Below are positions 6,353 to 11,160 of a stretch of DNA of 11,160 nucleotides, one piece after another (position 1 is the first letter of the stretch; every line of letters starts with the position of its first letter). The notes beneath the pieces were generated by a model. That model was not told where the DNA came from. It made no database searches and was given only the letters and a program-made list of their open reading frames with translations. Source of the stretch: JBCDCU01 sp039180865 (lineage in GTDB: Bacteria; Pseudomonadota; Alphaproteobacteria; Rhizobiales; JACESI01); the NCBI GenBank assembly GCA_039180865.1, contig JBCDCZ010000146.1, positions 1 through 11,160 on the forward strand. The letters are read 5' to 3'. Position numbers and translations under genes: made by a program.

Positions 6353-7240
6353 GTGAAATGGGACCATGTGCGGGTGTTTCTGGCAGTCGCCCGCCTCAAT
6401 AGACTCTCGACCGCAGGGAAGCTTCTCGGGCTCGATACGTCGACCGTTGGCCGCCATATCGACCAGCTCGAGAGCGATCTCAACGTGAAATTGTTTGACC
6501 GTAGTCCACAAGGCTACGCGCTCACGCCGGAGGGAAACCGGCTCCTACCCTTTGCGGAAACGATGGAGAACACAGCCCTTCATATAGAAGATGAAGTGGC
6601 GGGCGGCGGGGATCGGTTGAGCGGCCCGGTCAGGATCGGTGCCCCTGAAGGCGTCTCGAATTATGTTCTCACCGATATCGCTACGGCCTTTTGCGAAGCC
6701 AACCCGCAAATTGAACTCCAGCTGGTGGCGCTTCCGCGGACATTTAGCCTGTCGAAGCGCGAGGCTGATATCGCAATCACCGTTACACCGCCCGAGACCG
6801 GACGCCTGAAAATCCAGAAGATCGCAGATTATTCGCTCTATCTCTATTCAACGGAAAAGGCTGAGGAACGCTTCGGGCCGGTTCATCAAATCTCCGATCT
6901 GAAGAAAGTTCGCGGGATCGGCTACATACCGGATCTCATTTTCGATGATGCGCTGAATTACATCCCCGAGGTGAGCCCCGAAATCACGCCGCATTTGACG
7001 AGTGCAAGCCTCCTCATCCAGATCCGCTGGACGCTATCAGGAGCTGGTGTTTGCATTCTTCCCGATTATGTCGGGCGCCGCCATCCGGAACTGAAACCGA
7101 TCTTGCAGGATGAGGTCGCCTTCCAACGCTCTTATTACATGCTTCAGCATCAGGACATGGCCGGTGTCTTGAAGGTGAAGCGTACAATTGAATTTTTTGT
7201 CGAGCGCATGCGCGAACAATTGCGTGGCGACGGCACCTAG
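6353..7240 (+). CDS. LysR-family transcriptional regulator
   Basis: This 295-residue LysR-type regulator has the normal length. An N-terminal winged helix-turn-helix is visible at about residues 3-62, with the HTH at 19-38 (STAGKLLGLDTSTVGRHIDQ) and the wing FDRSPQGYALTPEG at 48-61. The effector-binding domain, made of two alpha/beta lobes, begins near LSGPVRIGAPEG (89-100). The start is GTG at 6353, with GGGAGGA 8 bases before it; a nearby ATG at 6358 is out of frame. The gene is transcribed away from the valine cluster and shares a 163-bp spacer with it that contains a LysR-like dyad, so it is the probable regulator of that cluster. The inducer is unknown; a valine-pathway intermediate is an inference. 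The best-known Pseudomonas mms regulator, MmsR, is AraC-type, so this would be a different control scheme. The stop is 19 bases before the deacetylase start, suggesting co-transcription. Confidence 0.93.
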   Translation: MKWDHVRVFLAVARLNRLSTAGKLLGLDTSTVGRHIDQLESDLNVKLFDRSPQGYALTPEGNRLLPFAETMENTALHIEDEVAGGGDRLSGPVRIGAPEGVSNYVLTDIATAFCEANPQIELQLVALPRTFSLSKREADIAITVTPPETGRLKIQKIADYSLYLYSTEKAEERFGPVHQISDLKKVRGIGYIPDLIFDDALNYIPEVSPEITPHLTSASLLIQIRWTLSGAGVCILPDYVGRRHPELKPILQDEVAFQRSYYMLQHQDMAGVLKVKRTIEFFVERMREQLRGDGT

Positions 7241-7259
7241 GAATGGGGAACAACCGACT

Positions 7260-8291
7260 ATGAATGCTTTTTTCGACCGTAGGACTCAGAGCCTTCACGA
7301 TCCGCAATTTTATCTGGTGCGCGGGAAGGTCGTTAGGTGTTTTGAACAACCACGCCGCGCGGAGCTTCTCGAAGAGGGCCTCAAGAAGACCGGGATCGAA
7401 ACGCATGAGCCGGCTGATTTCGGTTTCGGACCCATCGCGGAAATCCATACGCCGGACTATCTGAATTTCCTGAAAACCGCGTTCGACGAATGGCAGAAGC
7501 TTCCAGGTGAAAACGGTCTTGAAGTCGTTGCGAACATCCATCCACAGCGCTATTCCGCGACCTATCCGAGCGGGATTGTGGGCCGGGCCGGATGGCATAT
7601 GGCTGACACCTCCTGTCCGCTTGGGCGCCACACATTTGATGCTGCGCTCGCGAGTGCCCAGACAGCTCTATCAGCCGCAGATCATGTGGCGAAAGGTGCA
7701 GGATCAGCCTATGCACTCTGCCGTCCGCCGGGACATCATGCCTTTGCTGATATGGCGGGCGGCTTTTGTTTCCTGAACAATTCAGCGATCGCCGCACAAT
7801 ATCTGAGGAGCCGACATGAGCGGGTCGCCATCCTTGATGTCGATGTCCACCACGGAAACGGAACGCAAGGGATCTTCTGGCGGCGACGCGATGTTCTCAC
7901 GATCTCGCTTCATTGCGATCCCGCCAATTATTATCCGTTTCACTGGGGGCATCGCACAGAGCGAGGCGAAGGTGATGGTGAAGGTTTCAACCTCAATCTT
8001 CCGATCCCTCCCCTTTCAGGCGATCTTGTGTTTATGGATTATCTCAGCGCGGCAAAGGCAGCCCTTGATGCTTTTGCACCCGGTGTTCTTGTGGTCGCGC
8101 TTGGCCTTGATGCGTCAGAGATGGATCCCCTGCGCGGTCTCAGCGTAACAACCCCCGGTTTTGAGCAGATGGGAGCATTTATCGCGGGACTCGGTTACCC
8201 GACCGTCTATGTCCAGGAGGGCGGATATCTGTCGGATATACTCTCCGACAATCTCGCTTCCTTCATGAAAGGTGCGATGGGTAGCTCCTAG
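7260..8291 (+). CDS. Acetylpolyamine amidohydrolase / class II HDAC-like zinc deacetylase
   Basis: This 343-residue arginase-deacetylase fold protein removes acetyl or acyl groups from amines such as acetylpolyamines or acyl-lysines. The active site is intact. The paired histidines H159-H160 are in RPPGHHA, zinc ligands D195 and H197 are in LDVDVHHGNGT, and zinc ligand D284 is in LGLDASEMDP. The transition-state tyrosine Y323 is in QEGGY. Length and zinc-ligand positions match acetylpolyamine amidohydrolase of Mycoplana ramosa (341 residues) as I recall it. That enzyme has acidic residues thought to select polyamines, but by simple numbering this protein has Ile106 and Thr117 there, so the substrate should not be assumed without an alignment. 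The ATG at 7260 is chosen because GGGGAA lies 9 bases upstream and the extra N-terminal residues of a longer frame overlap lysR. It lies 19 bases after lysR, so an operon is likely. The functional link to valine degradation is unclear. Confidence 0.9.
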   Translation: MNAFFDRRTQSLHDPQFYLVRGKVVRCFEQPRRAELLEEGLKKTGIETHEPADFGFGPIAEIHTPDYLNFLKTAFDEWQKLPGENGLEVVANIHPQRYSATYPSGIVGRAGWHMADTSCPLGRHTFDAALASAQTALSAADHVAKGAGSAYALCRPPGHHAFADMAGGFCFLNNSAIAAQYLRSRHERVAILDVDVHHGNGTQGIFWRRRDVLTISLHCDPANYYPFHWGHRTERGEGDGEGFNLNLPIPPLSGDLVFMDYLSAAKAALDAFAPGVLVVALGLDASEMDPLRGLSVTTPGFEQMGAFIAGLGYPTVYVQEGGYLSDILSDNLASFMKGAMGSS

Positions 8292-8344
8292 GACCGTCCT
8301 GCGAGATTCGTGTAGTGATTTGATTCTTAGATGTAAATTTTCGG

Positions 8345-8373
8345 TTGTTTTGAATTGCCTACGACGGTGTTAT
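8345..8373 (+). promoter_or_regulatory. Candidate sigma-70-type promoter for the MGMT-like gene
   Basis: TTGTTT (8345-8350) and TGTTAT (8368-8373) are separated by exactly 17 bases in an AT-richer patch between the deacetylase stop and the next gene. They match the consensus at 3 of 6 and 4 of 6 positions. Transcription would start near 8380, which makes an ATG at 8381 unlikely to be the start and leaves about 30 bases of leader before the ATG at 8411. Confidence 0.35.
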
Positions 8374-8410
8374 CTCTCGGATGCGCTCACAATCAATCAC
8401 GATGGAAGCC

Positions 8411-8839
8411 ATGGCCAAATCCGCATCTGAAAGACTGAAGACTAAGAAGGGTCCCAAGATCGTTGATATGGACAAGGACTTCGCCGGGATCCGGGCCGGG
8501 GAAAGAATGCTTGTCGGGACGCCAATGATGGTGAACGATTATGTGAGCAAGATTCCGACAGGCGAAGTTCGGAGTATCGAACGTCTGCGCAATGAACTCG
8601 CGCGTCGGCACAAATGCGATAAGATGTGTCCGGTCTCAACGGCGATCTTCGTGCGGATCGTGGCAGAAGCTGCAATAGAAGAAATGGACGCCGGGAAGCA
8701 GGTCGATCAGGTCGCACCGTTCTGGCGGGTCATAGCCCCAGGCGACAAGATTGCCAAGAAGTTGAGCATTGATCCCGGCTGGATCGCCCATCAACGCACA
8801 TTGGAAACTTCCATCGAAAACCCGGGCCCGGGCGATTAG
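8411..8839 (+). CDS. MGMT/ATL-like DNA-binding domain protein lacking the reactive cysteine
   Basis: This is a small basic protein of 142 residues from the preferred ATG at 8411 (starting MAKSASERLK). ATGs at 8381 and 8402 are possible, but none has a good ribosome-binding site and the putative promoter ends near 8380. It resembles the C-terminal DNA-binding domain of O6-methylguanine-DNA methyltransferase. IPTGEVRSIERLRNELA (48-64) parallels the winged-helix IPxGxVxTYxxLA segment, R82 in FVRIVAEAA lies where the arginine finger helix would be, and PFWRVI (103-108) parallels the PCHRVI active site. The methyl-accepting cysteine is replaced by Phe and the histidine by Trp, so methyl transfer by the known mechanism is not expected. 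It recalls alkyltransferase-like proteins, which bind alkylated DNA without repairing it, but their usual change is Cys to Trp. Two other cysteines (C69, C73) are present. The assignment rests on my pattern reading and the function is unknown. Confidence 0.72.
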   Translation: MAKSASERLKTKKGPKIVDMDKDFAGIRAGERMLVGTPMMVNDYVSKIPTGEVRSIERLRNELARRHKCDKMCPVSTAIFVRIVAEAAIEEMDAGKQVDQVAPFWRVIAPGDKIAKKLSIDPGWIAHQRTLETSIENPGPGD

Positions 8840-8845
8840 TTTTCG
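8815..8845. terminator. Possible bidirectional terminator between convergent genes
   Basis: CGAAAA (8815-8820) and TTTTCG (8840-8845) are complementary and flank the GC-rich perfect palindrome CCCGGGCCCGGG (8821-8832), which overlaps the last codons of the MGMT-like gene. The pattern A-tract, GC core, T-tract in a 9-bp convergent gap suits a bidirectional intrinsic terminator. The T-tract is only four bases long and the palindrome can form only about 4 bp with a 4-base loop, so this is tentative. Confidence 0.35.
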
Positions 8846-8848
8846 CGG

Positions 8849-10378
8849 CTAACCACTAAAGGTCGCCGCGTAGGTTTCCCGCAGGACATTCTTCTGCACC
8901 TTGCCCATCGTATTTCGGGGCAGTTCGTCAACGATCATATATCGCTTCGGTTGCTTGAAGCGGGCCACGCGCTCACGCATGTCGCTCAGCAGCGCTTCTT
9001 CTCTCACCTCCGCCCCTTTTTCAGGCACAACAATGCCGACAACACCCTCACCAAAATCGGGATGTGGGACACCGATAACGGCGCTTTCCAGAACACCGGG
9101 CAAGTCGTCGATAAGGATTTCGATTTCCTTCGGATAGATGTTGAAGCCACCGGAAATAATCAGATCCTTACCGCGGCCGACAATGTGGACATAACCGTCC
9201 TCATCGATCTTGCCGAGGTCACCTGTGATGAAGAACCCGTCGTCGCGGAATTCCTCTTTGGTTTTCTGAGGCATCTGCCAATAGCCCTTGAACACATTAG
9301 GGCCGCGCACTTCGATCATCCCGATATCACCCTGGTTCAAGGTTGCACCGGTATCGGGATCGACGATCCTGAGATCGACACCCGGCAAGGGGAACCCGAC
9401 CGTGCCCGCACGACGCTCCGCATCATAGGGATTGGAGGTGTTCATATTGGTCTCGGTCATCCCGTAGCGCTCGAGGATCCTGTGGCCGGTGCGCGCTTCA
9501 AAACTCACATGGGTTTCCGCCAGAAGAGGAGCGGACCCTGACACAAAGAGCCGCATATGGCTGACGATATCGCCAATGAACCGGGGATCGTCGAGGAGCC
9601 TCGTATAGAAAGTCGGCACGCCCATCATTGCACTTGCTTCCGGCAGTGCCTCCAGAACCTGATCGACTTTGAATGCGTTCAGGAAGAGCAATGAGCCGCC
9701 TGCCCTCAGGATCGTGTTCGTCGCAACGAAAAGCCCATGGGTATGATAGATCGGTAGAGCGTGGAGAAGGCGGTCATTTTCAGAAAACTGCCAGTAATCA
9801 ACCAGCACCTCCGCATTTGATAGAAGGTTGTCGTGCGTGAGCATCGCGCCTTTCGATCGACCGGTCGTACCCGACGTATAAAGGATCGCCGCAAGATCAT
9901 CGCCAGAACGGGAAACCGTTTCGACAGCTGTTCCTTGCGGCGGAACGTCCTCAAAAAAACTGCCTGCATCCTCGTCGTCGCTCTTCCAGATGCCCATCGT
10001 CGCAAGCGCGCTTCCATAACGCTCCGCCATGGGGGAAAGCGCCTCCGCGTTTTCAGGACGGCAAACGAAGAGCGAGGGCTTAGCATCGGAAACGAAATAG
10101 TCGAGTTCCGACGGCGTATAGGCGGTATTCAGCGGGAGAAAGACAGCACCGGCGCGAACAGCTGCAAGATAGAGCATGAGCGCTTCGATGCTCTTGTCAA
10201 CCTGAACCGCGACCCTGTCTCCCGGTTTCACCCCGAGCGCCACAAGCCTTGTTGCAAAGCGCGCACTCACATCATCGACATGGGCGTAGGTGTAATGGCG
10301 CCCGTCGGCGAGTTTCGCAAAATGCGCCCCGGGCCGTTCGCGACCCTTCATCATGAGTGTATCGAAGAGCGTATTCAT
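8849..10378 (-). CDS. matB: Malonyl-CoA synthetase (acyl-AMP-forming)
   Basis: This 509-residue ANL-superfamily enzyme makes malonyl-CoA (and often methylmalonyl-CoA) from the free diacid, ATP and CoA in the cytoplasm. The phosphate-binding loop YTSGTTGRSKGAM is at 167-179, ALPIYHTHGLF at 207-217, the YGMTET adenylation motif at 305-310, TGDLG at 385-389 and the hinge segment GRGKDLIISGGFNIYP at 401-416. The C-terminal adenylation lysine K493 lies in PRNTMGKVQ. The combination MMGVPTFYTRLLDDP (251-265) and RRAGTVGFPLPGVD (322-335) is characteristic of MatB rather than of acetyl-CoA or fatty acyl-CoA synthetases. The start codon overlaps the TRAP permease stop by 4 bases (ATGA) with no strong ribosome-binding site, so translation is probably coupled. 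In rhizobia, mat clusters join a TRAP malonate carrier with MatB and malonyl-CoA decarboxylase MatA; no matA is seen in the window. Another short dicarboxylate or branched acid remains possible as substrate. Confidence 0.92.
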   Translation of the reverse strand: MNTLFDTLMMKGRERPGAHFAKLADGRHYTYAHVDDVSARFATRLVALGVKPGDRVAVQVDKSIEALMLYLAAVRAGAVFLPLNTAYTPSELDYFVSDAKPSLFVCRPENAEALSPMAERYGSALATMGIWKSDDEDAGSFFEDVPPQGTAVETVSRSGDDLAAILYTSGTTGRSKGAMLTHDNLLSNAEVLVDYWQFSENDRLLHALPIYHTHGLFVATNTILRAGGSLLFLNAFKVDQVLEALPEASAMMGVPTFYTRLLDDPRFIGDIVSHMRLFVSGSAPLLAETHVSFEARTGHRILERYGMTETNMNTSNPYDAERRAGTVGFPLPGVDLRIVDPDTGATLNQGDIGMIEVRGPNVFKGYWQMPQKTKEEFRDDGFFITGDLGKIDEDGYVHIVGRGKDLIISGGFNIYPKEIEILIDDLPGVLESAVIGVPHPDFGEGVVGIVVPEKGAEVREEALLSDMRERVARFKQPKRYMIVDELPRNTMGKVQKNVLRETYAATFSG

Positions 10379-11160
10379 GTGATTTCAGGCCCGAGGATGA
10401 GGTCAGGCAGCCAGGTCGCCAGGTCCGGGAAAATGCAAAGAATTACGATGGCGATGACCATACAGGCGACATAGGGCAGCGAGCCATAAAGAATGGTCTT
10501 CAGTGAGATATCCGGCGCGATCCCGTTGATCACATAAAGATTGAGCCCGACCGGTGGCGATATCAAGCCGATTTCCATGTTGATCGTCAGAACAACCGCA
10601 AACCAGTAAGGGTCAAAGCCCGCCGTTGTCACGATCGGCAAAAGGATCGGAGCCGCCATCAGGATGACGGCCACCGGTGGCAGGAAGAAACCCGCAACCA
10701 GCAAAAAGACATTGATCGCCCCCATCAAAACCCAACGGTTCACATCAAGCGTTCCGATCCATTCGGCAATCGACTGAGTGATCTGCAGGCTGGACAGCAT
10801 GAAAGAGAAAACACCCGCGGCACCAATGATAAACAGGATCATGACGCTCTCACGGGTCGAATCCCGCAAGACCACCCAGAGATCAAGGGGGTTCCAGAGC
10901 TTGTAAATCACCATAGCGATCAGAACGCACATGAGCGCGCCGACCGCTGCGGTCTCCGACGGCGTCGCGATGCCGCCATACATGGCGTAGAGCACACCAA
11001 GAATGATGAGGAGGAACGGTAGCACCCGCGGCATCAATTCAAACCGTTCAGCCCAGGAATAGCTGCGTCCGCCGAGTGCATCGGCAGACCCTGAGCGCCA
11101 GGTCGAATAGATCGACCAGATCATGAAGAGCCCGACCAGCATGAAACCTGGAATGACACC
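10375..11160 (-). CDS. TRAP transporter large permease subunit (DctM type), N-terminus outside window
   Basis: The frame is open to the right edge and gives the C-terminal 261 residues of a permease whose family usually has about 425-450. Numbered from the edge, GGIATPSETAAVGAL (62-76) is the central TRAP large-subunit motif. It is followed by several hydrophobic helices, a mid-membrane GFFLPPVAVILMAAPILLP region and the C-terminal motif EIGLISPPVGLN. It should form the cation-coupled channel part of a tripartite organic-acid importer, with the binding protein and small subunit presumably encoded further right. The gene overlaps matB by 4 bases, so malonate or a related dicarboxylate is the leading substrate candidate, comparable to MatM of rhizobial malonate systems. 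That is inferred from context only. It is a diverged paralogue of the permease tail at the left edge. Confidence 0.93.
   Translation of the reverse strand, partial: GVIPGFMLVGLFMIWSIYSTWRSGSADALGGRSYSWAERFELMPRVLPFLLIILGVLYAMYGGIATPSETAAVGALMCVLIAMVIYKLWNPLDLWVVLRDSTRESVMILFIIGAAGVFSFMLSSLQITQSIAEWIGTLDVNRWVLMGAINVFLLVAGFFLPPVAVILMAAPILLPIVTTAGFDPYWFAVVLTINMEIGLISPPVGLNLYVINGIAPDISLKTILYGSLPYVACMVIAIVILCIFPDLATWLPDLILGPEIT

Noticed and set aside
6190..6483. N-terminal extension of the acyl-CoA dehydrogenase by 98 residues
   Set aside because: It would run through the divergent promoter region and into lysR on the opposite strand. The ATG at 6189 has a ribosome-binding site and gives the family's standard N-terminus.
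8821..8832. CCCGGGCCCGGG as an operator or recombination site
   Set aside because: It encodes the C-terminal Pro-Gly-Pro-Gly of the small protein and is only 12 bases of pure GC palindrome. At most it contributes to a terminator hairpin.
8951..10474. Plus-strand open frames of about 196 and 213 codons opposite matB
   Set aside because: They are antisense shadows of a fully conserved synthetase with no recognisable domain.
2..11160. The two TRAP permease genes as a duplicated repeat flanking a mobile unit
   Set aside because: The C-terminal tails are related in protein motif but differ at many residues and show no long shared nucleotide stretch. They are ordinary paralogues, and no integrase, transposase or terminal repeat is present.

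Overview
This window looks like an ordinary chromosomal stretch of an alphaproteobacterium. The evidence is a GC content in the mid-to-upper 50s by eye, tightly packed catabolic operons, TRAP-type transporters, and the protein style of the MmsA/MmsB, MatB and LysR homologues. The genus cannot be fixed from sequence alone. There are no tRNA or rRNA genes, no insertion sequences, no CRISPR array and no phage genes, and every gene lying wholly inside the window reads as intact.

Left edge (2-1451, + strand): the last 78 residues of a TRAP transporter large permease (DctM type) enter from outside. Four bases after its stop comes a soluble class I cytochrome P450, so the two are probably co-transcribed.

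Centre (1507-6189, - strand): a valine (isobutyryl-CoA) degradation cluster is read right to left. It consists of an isobutyryl-CoA dehydrogenase-like acyl-CoA dehydrogenase, a 3-hydroxyisobutyryl-CoA hydrolase, 3-hydroxyisobutyrate dehydrogenase (mmsB) and CoA-acylating methylmalonate-semialdehyde dehydrogenase (mmsA). Together they take isobutyryl-CoA to propionyl-CoA, except for hydration of methacrylyl-CoA, for which no separate hydratase is present here. The first two genes overlap by one base. The later gaps (85 and 69 bp) each contain strong hairpins.

Divergent from this cluster (6353-8291, + strand) is a LysR-type regulator, the obvious candidate to control it. The 163-bp shared promoter region holds a T-N11-A dyad typical of LysR sites. 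Nineteen bases after lysR is an intact zinc-dependent deacetylase of the acetylpolyamine amidohydrolase/class II HDAC family. A separate small + strand gene (8411-8839) encodes a protein that resembles the DNA-binding domain of O6-methylguanine-DNA methyltransferase but has Phe-Trp in place of the reactive Cys-His. I consider it the most unusual item in the window.

Right edge (8849-11160, - strand): a second TRAP large permease, whose N-terminal part lies outside the window, overlaps by 4 bases (ATGA) with a malonyl-CoA synthetase (MatB). This suggests a malonate or similar dicarboxylate uptake-and-activation operon.

I found no convincing new multi-gene defence or mobile system. The points worth checking are the MGMT-like protein, the lysR-deacetylase pairing, the transporter-enzyme couplings at both ends, and the hairpins inside the valine operon.
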